This document shows, piece by piece, positions 18,212-26,837 of a DNA stretch of 64,000 nt. The translations under genes and the position numbers were made by a program. The notes beneath the pieces are model-generated. The model saw nothing but the letters and a program-made list of their open reading frames with translations, was not told the origin of the DNA and did not search any database. Position 1 is the stretch's first letter, and each line of letters begins with the position of its first letter. Source of the DNA: Flagellimonas oceani (GTDB taxonomy: Bacteria; Bacteroidota; Bacteroidia; Flavobacteriales; Flavobacteriaceae); assembly GCF_011068285.1 (NCBI RefSeq), contig NZ_CP049616.1, positions 248,001 through 312,000 of the forward strand, written 5' to 3'.

Positions 18212-18393
18212 AAATGTTCTCCTTGGATGCCCTAGTTTTTTGTTAAAATTCTAATTATGAACTTGTTAATTATTTTATGATAAAATTGAGGAGTTGTTAA
18301 AAATAAGTTATTTAACTGTTAATCGTGTAACATCCTATGTTTTGAGAAGTCTATTTTTATAGCAAGTAAATTCATTAATCAAAAACAATCATC

Positions 18394-18786
18394 ATGAAAA
18401 AAACAATTTTCACAGTGGCTGCATTTTCCATGCTGGCACTAAGCGGCGTATCTGCCAACGAACTCAGAACAAGCGATTTTGGAACCTCCATTGAACTGAT
18501 CAGCCCGGATGAGCTAAGCAGTTTTTGCAAGGCCGTAATGCAGGGCGATGTGGACACCGTTAAAAAATTGATTGAATTAGGGGAGGATGTCAACCAAAAA
18601 TCCTTGGGGAAAGCTCCTATCCATTATGCGGCCCGTTACAACAAGGCCGAAGTTTTAAAAGTACTCATTGCCAATGGTGCTGACCTTAAAAAACGTTGCG
18701 ATGGTGGTATGACGGCCATCAAATACGCAAAATTGTCCAATGCTACCGAGGCGCAGGCCGTTTTGGAAGCTGCTATGAAAAAATAG
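18394..18786 (+). CDS. exported ankyrin-repeat protein
   Basis: This 130-residue protein has a signal peptide (MKKTIFTVAAFSMLALSGVSA) and about three ankyrin repeats over residues 45-128: MQGDVDTVKKLIELGEDVNQ, KAPIHYAARYNKAEVLKVLI and ANGADLKKRCDGGMTAIKYA. Such repeats mediate protein binding; the partner is unknown. It is a single-gene unit flanked by a 207-bp upstream region and a bidirectional hairpin. Confidence 0.85.
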   Translation: MKKTIFTVAAFSMLALSGVSANELRTSDFGTSIELISPDELSSFCKAVMQGDVDTVKKLIELGEDVNQKSLGKAPIHYAARYNKAEVLKVLIANGADLKKRCDGGMTAIKYAKLSNATEAQAVLEAAMKK

Positions 18787-18812
18787 AAAAGGAGTTTATT
18801 CGTCGAACTAAA

Positions 18813-18841
18813 AAGGCCTCACCCGAAAGGGTGAGGCCTTT
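18813..18841. terminator. bidirectional hairpin terminator
   Basis: A 12-bp stem AAGGCCTCACCC / GGGTGAGGCCTT around a GAAA loop. The T-run is longer on the minus strand (TTTTT), so it probably ends both the ankyrin gene and the convergent small gene at 18890. Confidence 0.8.
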
Positions 18842-18889
18842 GCTCATTTTACATATTTAGTGTCCTTGCAAAAGAGTGTGTCTCGCGGC

Positions 18890-19057
18890 TTAGAATTCAA
18901 AGCCTGTAAAAGCTCTGTACAAAAATGCGTAAAAGGCCATGAACAACATGACCGCGCAAAATATGGAGTATCCTTTTAAAAAGAATACGACATAGCTTGG
19001 TTTGCAATCGTCAAATGCCTCTAAATAGAGATCTTTAAAGTGTAATAGTGTTCCCAT
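18890..19057 (-). CDS. 55-residue membrane protein (DUF6747-like)
   Basis: This very small protein starts MGTLLHFKDLYLEAF and has one hydrophobic span over about residues 25-47 (VVFFLKGYSIFCAVMLFMAF). I recall closely similar 55-60-residue flavobacterial proteins annotated DUF6747, with no known function. I chose ATG 19057 because a purine-rich AGAGAGAA precedes it. The longer frame would begin with a TTG lying inside a perfect -7 box at 19118-19125. Confidence 0.65.
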   Translation of the reverse strand: MGTLLHFKDLYLEAFDDCKPSYVVFFLKGYSIFCAVMLFMAFYAFLYRAFTGFEF

Positions 19058-19117
19058 ATGTTCTCTCTTTTTACAGCATAAAAGATCAAGAGAACGTATG
19101 TAAGATTCGGGTTTACC

Positions 19118-19125
19118 CAAAGATA
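19118..19125 (-). promoter_or_regulatory. putative -7 box for the 18890-19057 gene
   Basis: TATCTTTG on the minus strand matches TAnnTTTG exactly, about 60 bp before ATG 19057. Confidence 0.4.
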
Positions 19126-19170
19126 CGGAAATAAAGACAAAGCACTTTTTTTATCGACGAACCGCCGATT

Positions 19171-19935
19171 CTATCGACCTGAATATTTGTCGATGGCCTC
19201 CTTTATTTTTTCGATCCTGTTCTCGGGGTCGGGGTGGGTACTCTGAAATTCAGGGACCCTGTTTGGTCCGGCAGCGGATTTTAGGATCTTCATTACCTCG
19301 ATCATTTCGTTGGGGTCGTAACCCGATTCGATCATAAACAAAACGCCAAGATCATCGCTTTCCAGTTCGTCGCCCCTACCGTTGGTCAAAAGGGTGTTCT
19401 GTCCAATACCTGCGACCACACTCCCCATGTCGCCACCTACCGATGCACCAGTGGCCAAGGTCTGCCAAAAACTGCTCTCGGCGATACGTTCAGCGGAATG
19501 TCTGCCGATCACATGGCCTATCTCGTGCCCGAGAACACCGGCCAGTTGTGCTTCGTTGAGCTGGGAGAACAGGGCATAGGTGATGAATATTTGCCCGCCC
19601 GGCAAGGCAAATGCATTAATGGTGCGGTCGTCCGCCAACAAATGGAATTCGTATCGGTACGGGGTTTCCCGGGCCACACTGTTCTGGACGAGTTTGTTGC
19701 CCACCTTGTCCACTAAATTTTGAAGGCGTTCATCAGGATAAAGCCCACCGTGCTGCTGCGCCATTTCAGGAGCACTTTGGAGTCCGATGGCAATCTCTTG
19801 CTCTGCCGTCATGTCTATGTTCTGGGTTCGTCCGGTGTACGGGTTTTCTTCTTGGTTGCTGCATCGGCGGATGAAAGCAAAGGCAACGATCGCCAAACCG
19901 ATAAGGATACGTATCCTCCAACTTCCTCTTCTCAT
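19171..19935 (-). CDS. M48 family zinc metallopeptidase (LoiP/BepA-like)
   Basis: This 254-residue protein is an exported protease of family M48. An N-terminal hydrophobic segment (LIGLAIVAFAFI) runs into RRCSNQE, which may serve as a lipoprotein or anchor signal. The zinc motif is HEIGH at residues 137-141, and a third ligand is expected in the ELESDDLGVLF segment. FALPGGQIFITYALF and STHPDPENRIEKI are further family marks. Homologues degrade misfolded outer-membrane proteins; the substrate here is not known. It is separated from the downstream-facing M15 gene by 39 bp and may be co-transcribed. Confidence 0.9.
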   Translation of the reverse strand: MRRGSWRIRILIGLAIVAFAFIRRCSNQEENPYTGRTQNIDMTAEQEIAIGLQSAPEMAQQHGGLYPDERLQNLVDKVGNKLVQNSVARETPYRYEFHLLADDRTINAFALPGGQIFITYALFSQLNEAQLAGVLGHEIGHVIGRHSAERIAESSFWQTLATGASVGGDMGSVVAGIGQNTLLTNGRGDELESDDLGVLFMIESGYDPNEMIEVMKILKSAAGPNRVPEFQSTHPDPENRIEKIKEAIDKYSGR

Positions 19936-19974
19936 GGTGTAGTGTTCTAGTTAGTTGAAGATACAAAAAATCGG

Positions 19975-20709
19975 CTACAGCAATACAGGGTTGATGTCCA
20001 AAATATTATCCTGGACATAGGTCTTTATAAATCCCGCAGTAAAGTGTTCGATACCCAAAAAACGCTCTTCCTGTAACAGTTTTAGTACATTGAGTTTTCG
20101 ATAGGCCGTTAGCATGGGAATGGAGATAGGGGCATAACTATAGTGCCAAGGTTCGTATTTGAACCCTCTTCTTCTGGGATTGTCCGTATAGACCAGATAG
20201 AACCCATATTTGGTCGAGTTTTCGTCCAACCAAAGCTTAAGTCCTTCGTAAGGGCCGCCCGCCCCAAATTTTTCCGGGACCAGTACATCTCCCGATGCTT
20301 GTGGGAATCCGTCTATAATATCGATGTCCGTGCCCCAGTGGTGCCTGCTGGTTCCGGGAATCGTGGAATATTCTATGATTTTTTCAATGGCATCGAACGG
20401 CGACATGCCGGATTCTTGCGTGTATTTTAGGTATTTGCGTTCCCAAATACGTTGTTGATGGTAATAATCACGAAAACTGGACACCATTTTAATGTCAAAA
20501 CCGTCGGAATAGGCAGCTTTCTTCATTTCCAAAAAGGAGGTGTAGGCTTCTTCCCTTAAATTGATGCCCTCTCCAAAAAGCTCGATCTCTGCTTTTCCCA
20601 TAAGCTCTTCGGTGGTGTAATCGGGGCCGTAAAAGTTAGGAAAGATAGGGGGCAGGGCACAGGCCATGCCAGATGCTGCGGTATTTTTTATGAAAGTCCT
20701 TCTTTTCAT
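19975..20709 (-). CDS. M15 D-alanyl-D-alanine carboxypeptidase (VanY-like), Tat-type signal
   Basis: This 244-residue protein is a predicted peptidoglycan carboxypeptidase. Zinc-binding and catalytic residues lie in TSRHHWGTDIDI (residues 120-131) and KYEPWHYSY (about 188-196); VSSFRDYYHQQRIW is the usual entry strand. The N-terminus MKRRTFIKNTAASGM has a twin-arginine pattern, so it may be folded before export. It would trim peptide stems in the periplasm. Confidence 0.88.
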   Translation of the reverse strand: MKRRTFIKNTAASGMACALPPIFPNFYGPDYTTEELMGKAEIELFGEGINLREEAYTSFLEMKKAAYSDGFDIKMVSSFRDYYHQQRIWERKYLKYTQESGMSPFDAIEKIIEYSTIPGTSRHHWGTDIDIIDGFPQASGDVLVPEKFGAGGPYEGLKLWLDENSTKYGFYLVYTDNPRRRGFKYEPWHYSYAPISIPMLTAYRKLNVLKLLQEERFLGIEHFTAGFIKTYVQDNILDINPVLL

Positions 20710-20784
20710 GAAACAAATTTTGCCCCAAGTTAAGAAGTATTTTTAATTCCAGCTTTTGAAAAATTGCAGGGCAAATATTTGCTT

Positions 20785-21951
20785 TTACTTGTCCAAGAAA
20801 AGGAAGCCCGTGTACTCCAGTCCAAGGTCGTCCAAGGTAACCAGATAAAAATAGACGCCTTCCGGCAGTCCGTTGGCTGGACTTGGAACCATGGAGCCTG
20901 TATTGGCAACACCGCGGAACTCGTTGGTGTAATTTATTTTTTCAAAAACCTTTTGTCCGTAGCGATTAAAGATGCGCAAACTGTTGTTCGGTGACTCCTC
21001 CATGCCATCGATCACCAAAAAATCGTTGGTGCCGTCGCCGTTCGGGCTCAAAAAGTAATCGCCCAGAGTGGGATTGTTCACGGCAAAGGTATCGGTAGGT
21101 AGTGGAACGGTACCAAAGGTAATGGCCGCGTAATCGTTGGGCACAAAGGTTTCGGAGGTCACAAACCCGTTGGTGATATCGCCGCTGAACGCAGCATTGC
21201 CGATAATGACCCATTGGTTGGATGCCTTGCTCCAGCCTACCACGATCAAGGACTCGGCCGTGGCATTTGGAATACCGATCAAGTTGCTTCGGGTGTTCCA
21301 CGAAATGGTGACCTGTGTGGGGGCACTACTTTGAAGGATCCAAAATTCCCTTTCGGATACCTCGCCAATGTTGTTTACTTTTTCTTCCGTATCAAAACTT
21401 TCCAAAATAGAGGATGGGGCGGAGGGATTCTCAAAAAAATAGGCGCAAATGGCCGAGGGGGCCGCACCTTGGGCATTCATGGTTAATGGACGGAGCTGCT
21501 GCTCATCACCGACGGGGAACGAAAACACACTACGGTTGTTCACCTCGGCAAATCCGGTAACCTTGGATACGTCACTTTCCCCGGTAAAGAACCCATCTTC
21601 CATAAAATTGAGCTTGACGGCGGGTATGTTGGTGGGCGTTAAAAAATTGCCCAAAATAAAATTGACGTTGTTCCTGACCATGAGCGGGGTTTGCAAAAAC
21701 ACATCGCTGTCCATCATAATCTCGGTGTCCCACAGCGTGGGCGGTATGCTCCCGGAAACAATGATGGGGCGGTTGCCGTAAAAACCAATAAGGCCATTGC
21801 TCTGGTCAAAGTTGGCATCGTTGATCAAATCGGCATACAGTCCTATCTGGGCATCGTTGTGCACGGTAAAGTTACCGCTATTGTACAGCCCGCTTTGGGC
21901 CACAGCAAAGCTGACCGATAACAAAAACGCTATGTGGAGGAAGGGTTTCAA
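20785..21951 (-). CDS. T9SS-exported protein with gliding-motility-type C-terminal domain
   Basis: This 388-residue protein has a signal peptide (MKPFLHIAFLLSVSFAVAQ). A beta-rich body includes repeated open-sheet segments (SGLYNSGNFTVHNDAQIGLY). Its last 90 residues form a type B T9SS sorting domain: YFLSPNGDGTNDFLVI, NSLRIFNRYGQKVFE and PEGVYFYLVTLDD. The signal peptide only fits a TTG start at 21951. That codon is in the same frame as, and one codon after, the stop of the upstream fibre-like gene, so translation is probably coupled. It should be displayed or released outside the outer membrane. Confidence 0.85.
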   Translation of the reverse strand: MKPFLHIAFLLSVSFAVAQSGLYNSGNFTVHNDAQIGLYADLINDANFDQSNGLIGFYGNRPIIVSGSIPPTLWDTEIMMDSDVFLQTPLMVRNNVNFILGNFLTPTNIPAVKLNFMEDGFFTGESDVSKVTGFAEVNNRSVFSFPVGDEQQLRPLTMNAQGAAPSAICAYFFENPSAPSSILESFDTEEKVNNIGEVSEREFWILQSSAPTQVTISWNTRSNLIGIPNATAESLIVVGWSKASNQWVIIGNAAFSGDITNGFVTSETFVPNDYAAITFGTVPLPTDTFAVNNPTLGDYFLSPNGDGTNDFLVIDGMEESPNNSLRIFNRYGQKVFEKINYTNEFRGVANTGSMVPSPANGLPEGVYFYLVTLDDLGLEYTGFLFLDK

Positions 21952-21954
21952 GGG

Positions 21955-24360
21955 TTAGAAATCTGTAATTGTGAAATACCAAATAGCATCTATAGGTGAA
22001 AAAGCTAAATTATCCACTATTGGAAATGGGTCTACAAATCCCGTATGAGTATGTTGTGGAGTTGAACCTCCTAAATCAGTAGTGAAAGGTGGGCTTACCG
22101 CAATGAAGCTTGGTTGAGTTGATGTTATTGATACAGTAAAACCTATATTGGATTGATTTTCTACTTGAATGGTTGATCCCGCTGGTGCTCCGTATAGTGT
22201 TAGCTGAATAATGTAATCCGCATCAGGTCTTGCAGTGGCAAAAGTTACCGTATAATTTCCTAGACTGTTTCTTGTCGCCGTTGCTCCATTCATTTTGGCA
22301 GGGCTACCATCCCCATTTACTTTGCCCATTGCTACGACTGCAGGAGGTTGCCAACTAACAGTGCCTCCTGTTGTGGTAAGAACATCGCCGTCTGTTGCAG
22401 AAGCAGCTATCTTGACAGGTGTCACTTCTCCGTTTGCTATATCTTCTTCCAGAATAGTCCCGTCAAGTATTTTATCGGTTGTTACGGCATCATCGGCCAG
22501 GTCAAGTGGGTCGCCCGTGAGTCCGTTCCCGTCGATTGCCGTTGTCGTTTCAACTGCCGTGGGGCTAGGATCTTGCCAAGTTGTATTTCCTGCTCCATCC
22601 GTAGTCAGTACCTGTCCGTTTGTTCCGTCCACATTTGTTATTGTATTTGCTCCAATGGTCGCGGCTCCAGTTGTAGAGAGGTTTCCTGTTATTGTCGTGT
22701 TCCCGGCTCCAAGGGTCCCGGTTGTTGCGACATTTTGGGCTCCGAAGTTTGGATCGATCTTTGTTCCAAGAATGGCAGCAGTTGTGGAAATATCGGCATC
22801 GGCTATTTCCCCGTCAAGTATTTTATCGGTTGTTACGGCATCATCGGCCAGATCAAGTGGATTGCCCGTAAGTCCGTTCCCGTCGATTGCCGTTGTCGTT
22901 TGAACTGCCGTGGGGCTAGGATCTTGCCAAGTTGTATTTCCTGCTCCATCCGTAGTCAGTACCTGTCCGTTTGTTCCGTCCACATTTGTTATTGTATTTG
23001 CTCCAATGGTCGCGGCTCCAGTTGTAGAGAGGTTTCCTGTTATTGTCGTGTTCCCGGCTCCAAGGGTCCCGGTTGTTGCGACATTTTGGGCTCCGAAGTT
23101 TGGATCGATTTTTGTTCCAAGAATGGCAGCAGTTGTGGAAATGTCGGCATCGGCTATTTCCCCGTCAAGTATTTTATCGGTTGTTACGGCATCATCGGCC
23201 AGATCAAGTGGATTGCCCGTAAGTCCGTTACCGTCGATTGCCGCTGTCGTTTGAACTGCCGTGGGGCTAGGATCTTGCCAAGTTGTATTTCCTGCTCCAT
23301 CCGTAGTCAGTACCTGTCCGTTTGTTCCGTCCACATTTGTTATTGTATTTGCTCCAATGGTTGCGGCTCCAGTTGTAGAGAGGTTTCCTGTTATTGTCGT
23401 GTTCCCGGCTCCAAGGGTCCCGGTTGTTGCGACATTTTGGGCTCCGAAGTTTGGATCGATCTTTGTTCCAAGAATGGCAGCAGTTGTGGAAATATCGGCA
23501 TCGGCTATTTCCCCATCTAGTATTTTTAGGGATGTCACAGCATCATTCGCTATATCCTCTTCAAGTATAGTACCATTCAATATTTCATCAGAAGTTACGG
23601 CTCCAGTTGCAATTTCGAAGTCAGTAATCCCACCTTCGGAAACGTCCAGAGTATATGGGTCAATCTCATCTCCGGTACCTTCAAGTTTTAAGGTGGTATC
23701 AAAAGGGCCTACTACTTCATTCCCCACAATCCCATCCACTTCAGAAAGCTGTAGGTCGGTTTCAGGGATTCGCTGCCATTCCCCATCGGGTCCTGCATTG
23801 CCGTTCCATAAAATAAGTTGTCTGGCAAGGTCGTCCCCGTTGTTAAATATCCGTAAAGGGTCAACGGATCGGCTTCCAATTTTTTCCCCGCCAATGGTGC
23901 GGTTGGCAATGTCCCTTCCTTCAATGGAAAAGTCCTGTATGTTACGTCCGTTTATTTCCCCGACTTCAAAATTATAGTTCATGGTTCCGTCGCCGTTATC
24001 CGTCACGGAAACCACCACTGTACTATCCAAGGTGTTGGAATACAATTGGCTCAAATAATCGTCCCGGGTGCTCACGGTAAACGAATCGTCCAGCGCCTCA
24101 CAGATATTGATCCATTCTGCTCCATTGTAATAGTTAAGGCATTCATCGTCCGTATTGTAAACCATTGCCCCATTTAGCGGGCTTATGGCGTTCATTTGCG
24201 CATCCGTTACGCGGGTGATCACCAGTACTCGGTTGGCGCTTTGCAGTTCCAAAATGGAAGTGGGGTCCAAATTTTGTGGGTCATCACCTATTTTTACCTG
24301 GGCACACAGCGAGTTGATCGCCAATAGGCCTATAATGGTGTAGATTATTGAAGTTTTCAC
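21955..24360 (-). CDS. large repetitive exported protein, fibre- or collar-like
   Basis: This 801-residue protein has a signal peptide (MKTSIIYTIIGLLAINSLCAQ). An N-terminal domain common in flavobacterial cell-surface proteins follows (VLVITRVTDAQMNAISP, GAMVYNTDDECLNYYNGAEW), then tandem repeats and a beta-rich tip ending in QHTHTGFVDP. Each repeat is 117 residues and contains TKIDPNFGAQNVATTGTLG, TGAATIGANTITNVDGTNG and LTTDGAGNTTWQDPSP, low-complexity wording like phage tail fibres. Three copies are nearly identical at DNA level and a more diverged partial copy precedes them. The start is GTG. It has no T9SS sorting domain of its own, but the next gene does. Confidence 0.8.
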   Translation of the reverse strand: MKTSIIYTIIGLLAINSLCAQVKIGDDPQNLDPTSILELQSANRVLVITRVTDAQMNAISPLNGAMVYNTDDECLNYYNGAEWINICEALDDSFTVSTRDDYLSQLYSNTLDSTVVVSVTDNGDGTMNYNFEVGEINGRNIQDFSIEGRDIANRTIGGEKIGSRSVDPLRIFNNGDDLARQLILWNGNAGPDGEWQRIPETDLQLSEVDGIVGNEVVGPFDTTLKLEGTGDEIDPYTLDVSEGGITDFEIATGAVTSDEILNGTILEEDIANDAVTSLKILDGEIADADISTTAAILGTKIDPNFGAQNVATTGTLGAGNTTITGNLSTTGAATIGANTITNVDGTNGQVLTTDGAGNTTWQDPSPTAVQTTAAIDGNGLTGNPLDLADDAVTTDKILDGEIADADISTTAAILGTKIDPNFGAQNVATTGTLGAGNTTITGNLSTTGAATIGANTITNVDGTNGQVLTTDGAGNTTWQDPSPTAVQTTTAIDGNGLTGNPLDLADDAVTTDKILDGEIADADISTTAAILGTKIDPNFGAQNVATTGTLGAGNTTITGNLSTTGAATIGANTITNVDGTNGQVLTTDGAGNTTWQDPSPTAVETTTAIDGNGLTGDPLDLADDAVTTDKILDGTILEEDIANGEVTPVKIAASATDGDVLTTTGGTVSWQPPAVVAMGKVNGDGSPAKMNGATATRNSLGNYTVTFATARPDADYIIQLTLYGAPAGSTIQVENQSNIGFTVSITSTQPSFIAVSPPFTTDLGGSTPQHTHTGFVDPFPIVDNLAFSPIDAIWYFTITDF
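22459..23511 (-). repeat. three tandem 351-bp coding repeats
   Basis: The units at 22459-22809, 22810-23160 and 23161-23511 differ by only a handful of substitutions and the period is exactly 117 codons, so units can be gained or lost in frame. Partial, more diverged copies flank them on both sides. Confidence 0.95.
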
Positions 24361-24576
24361 AGTGTTTGCTTATTTGAGGATTCTCCAAACGTAAAGGACA
24401 AAACTAAACTTATACCCGAATTTTTATAATAAATACCGTCCAAACACTAAATTCAAGGGTGAATGGAATTGCCTTTGGTTATATTTGTAGGAATCATAAT
24501 TAACAAAAGTTTAGAACCCCGTAATTTTTTATATGCCCTCCAAGGGTTTTCTTTATCTTGTACTAAATATTTTCCG

Positions 24577-25317
24577 ATGAAACACACATTTTTGATATTG
24601 TTCTCCTTACTGATATCTGGCTTGTCCATGGCACAGGATTCCCGCCAAATGCTGCGGGGCAAGGTGCTTTACAGAAGTTCCAATGTGCCCAACGAGAACG
24701 TTATCAATTCAACCAGCGGGCATGCCACCATTACCGATGATAACGGGGAGTTTATGATCGAGGTAAAGGAGGGCGACCAACTTGTGTTCACCGCCATCAA
24801 CTACCAATTGGAAGTGGTGGAGATTACTCCCGGGATATTGGCCAACAACCGTTTGGTGGTGGAGGTTGACGAAAAGGTACAGGAATTGGACGAAGTGGTG
24901 GTGAGCCCGGAGAACCAGGAACGCTTTCTTGAGGTGAAAAACGAGGATTTTAAACAGTTCGATTACGAAATAGATCGTAGCACCGAGGTGGAGAACATAG
25001 CCAATTCCCAGATTACACGTGGTATGAAGGATGGGCTCAACTTTGTGAACATCTTTAAGGCTTTATTTAAGTCTCAAGATGCCAATGGACAGGAGCGAAT
25101 TCCGCTAAAAGTGAGCGAAGTGCTGCGACATGTGTACGATGATGAGTTCTTTGTGGTGGACCTAAGACTGCCTCAGGACAAAATAGATGCTTTTCTATTG
25201 TATTGCGATGACAAAATACCTTCCCAGACCCTGCTGAAAAAGGAAAATGAATTTGAACTTATCGATTTTCTGGTGACCCAAAGCAAGGAGTTTAGGAAAA
25301 CTTTGGGCGAGGAATGA
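24577..25317 (+). CDS. exported protein with CarboxypepD_reg-like beta-sandwich domain
   Basis: This 246-residue protein starts at ATG 24577, which gives a standard signal peptide (MKHTFLILFSLLISGLSMAQ); a longer frame from 24463 does not. Residues 25-110 resemble the carboxypeptidase-regulatory-like domain common as a plug-proximal module of Bacteroidetes surface proteins: LRGKVLYRSSNVPNENV, ATITDDNGEFMIEVKEGD and VQELDEVVVSP. The C-terminal 130 residues are helical and unassigned. It overlaps the next gene, a paralogue, by 4 bp. Confidence 0.8.
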   Translation: MKHTFLILFSLLISGLSMAQDSRQMLRGKVLYRSSNVPNENVINSTSGHATITDDNGEFMIEVKEGDQLVFTAINYQLEVVEITPGILANNRLVVEVDEKVQELDEVVVSPENQERFLEVKNEDFKQFDYEIDRSTEVENIANSQITRGMKDGLNFVNIFKALFKSQDANGQERIPLKVSEVLRHVYDDEFFVVDLRLPQDKIDAFLLYCDDKIPSQTLLKKENEFELIDFLVTQSKEFRKTLGEE

Positions 25318-26108
25318 AAAAATGCCTGCTTGCACTATTGATTTTTGCCGCCCAAGGGGTCTTTGCCCAAGAAGGTGATGTGAAAATATTGCAAGGTAAA
25401 GTTATTAGTGCCGATAAGGATGTGGTCGGTGTTGTGGTTCAAAATGTAACCACCCAAGATGCCGTGATCACCGATCTGGACGGCAATTTTTCCATTCGGG
25501 TGCGGGTAAACGATACCCTGCTGTTCTCCGCGGTACATTTTTTAAGAAAATCCCTCCCGGTAACAGAGGCTTTGTACAGCTCCAAATTTGTGGAGGTTCC
25601 CATGCAGGAATTTGTGAACGAGCTTAGGGAGGTCGTGGTAACGCCCTATAATCTTACAGGAGACCTTAGCAAGGACATAGACCGTGTAACATTGGGAAAG
25701 GATGTAAGCGCCGAGGCGCTGAACTTGCCCAATGCCCACGGGCGCATACCCACCCAGAGCGAAAGGAGGTTGCAACAGGCCACGGCTGGAAAATTTAATG
25801 TAGGAATGTTGTTGAGCCCTCCCTTAGACCCTTTGATCAATGCCATAACAGGTCGTACAAAAATGCTGAAAAATAGGGTAAAAGTGGATAAGACCTATGC
25901 CCAGACACAGCAAGTGCAAGGGTTTTATACGGACTCACTTTTTGTGTCCACCTTGAAGATTCCCATGGAGAAAATAGATGATTTCATGTATTTCTGTGAA
26001 GTGGACGAAACTTTTCAGGCAGCCATAAAATCCGAGGATAAACTGCAAATTTTAAATGTGATGATACAAAAGAGCAGGGCGTACCGGGAAAACAACAATC
26101 TGGATTGA
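25314..26108 (+). CDS. exported CarboxypepD_reg-like protein, paralogue of upstream gene
   Basis: This 264-residue protein has a signal peptide (MKKCLLALLIFAAQGVFAQ). Its beta-sandwich has the same order of motifs as its neighbour (LQGKVISADKDVVGVVVQN, AVITDLDGNFSIRVRVND, NELREVVVTPYNL). The C-terminal halves also match in pattern: each ends with a phrase like KIDDFMYFCEVDE or KIDAFLLYCDDK and a short helix. The ATG overlaps the upstream stop (ATGA), so the two products are made together and may act as a pair. Their function is not known. Confidence 0.8.
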   Translation: MKKCLLALLIFAAQGVFAQEGDVKILQGKVISADKDVVGVVVQNVTTQDAVITDLDGNFSIRVRVNDTLLFSAVHFLRKSLPVTEALYSSKFVEVPMQEFVNELREVVVTPYNLTGDLSKDIDRVTLGKDVSAEALNLPNAHGRIPTQSERRLQQATAGKFNVGMLLSPPLDPLINAITGRTKMLKNRVKVDKTYAQTQQVQGFYTDSLFVSTLKIPMEKIDDFMYFCEVDETFQAAIKSEDKLQILNVMIQKSRAYRENNNLD

Positions 26109-26117
26109 TTTCTTTTA

Positions 26118-26183
26118 GATGTCTGATGTCTGATGTCTGATGTCTGATGTCTGATGTCTGATGTCTGATGTCTGATGTCTGAT
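26118..26183. repeat. heptanucleotide tandem repeat (GATGTCT) x9
   Basis: Nine perfect copies of GATGTCT followed by GAT, in the intergenic region 75 bp upstream of the DUF6702 gene. The array does not code for protein. Such arrays change length by slipped-strand mispairing. Confidence 0.97.
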
Positions 26184-26257
26184 AAAAGTTTGGCAGGTAA
26201 ATTGCAGAAAGTTATCTAAAACAGTAACATTGTTGCATAATTAAAGTCCAACACCAC

Positions 26258-26776
26258 ATGATGACATCAAAAAAAGCACGGATGGCAATCTTACCTTTGG
26301 TAATGCTATTGTTGCTGTCGTTTTCATCCGCCCATAAATATTATGTAAGCGTAACCAATATTGCCTACTCGGAAGACGATAAGGCTTTTCAGGTTACCAG
26401 CCGCGTTTTTATAGACGACCTTGATAGATTGTTGAAGGAACGTTACGGTATCGAGGCCAAACTGGCCACGCCAAAAGAATCCGAGTTGGCCGATGAGTAC
26501 ATCGAAAAATATTTTAGGGCAAAATTTGCTGTTGAATTGGACGGCAAGCGCGTACAGTTCAATTTTTTGGGAAAAAGGTACGATACCGATGTGGTCATCT
26601 GCTATCTGGAGATTCCCAATGTAAAATTATCGGAAACAAAAAGCATGTCCGTCCAGAATGAGGTGCTCATGGATCTCTTTGATGATCAGCAGAATGTGGT
26701 ACACGTAAAATGGGATGGAAACAAAAAAAGTTTTATGCTGATCCGTCAGAACAATAAAGGAATGTTAAACTTATGA
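26258..26776 (+). CDS. DUF6702 family exported protein
   Basis: This 172-residue protein has a hydrophobic N-terminal signal (ILPLVMLLLLSFSSAH). The body is compact, with HKYYVSVTNIAYSEDDKAFQ, VTSRVFIDDLDRLLKERYG and KRYDTDVVICYLEIPNV, the pattern of DUF6702 proteins that sit next to large M1-type peptidase genes in flavobacteria. No function is established. The M1 peptidase gene follows 61 bp later on the same strand and the two are probably one transcription unit. Confidence 0.75.
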   Translation: MMTSKKARMAILPLVMLLLLSFSSAHKYYVSVTNIAYSEDDKAFQVTSRVFIDDLDRLLKERYGIEAKLATPKESELADEYIEKYFRAKFAVELDGKRVQFNFLGKRYDTDVVICYLEIPNVKLSETKSMSVQNEVLMDLFDDQQNVVHVKWDGNKKSFMLIRQNNKGMLNL

Positions 26777-26837
26777 TGTATTCTTAACAATTGGTTAAAA
26801 TATGTTATTTTTCAGCGCTATAAAATCAGATAAAAAA

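Noticed and set aside
22348..23520. 390-residue open frame on the plus strand across the repeats, with other long plus-strand frames beside it
   Set aside because: It is antisense to the fibre-like gene and stays open only because the repeat unit is 351 bp (a multiple of three) with no stop in that frame; it has no signal peptide or family likeness.
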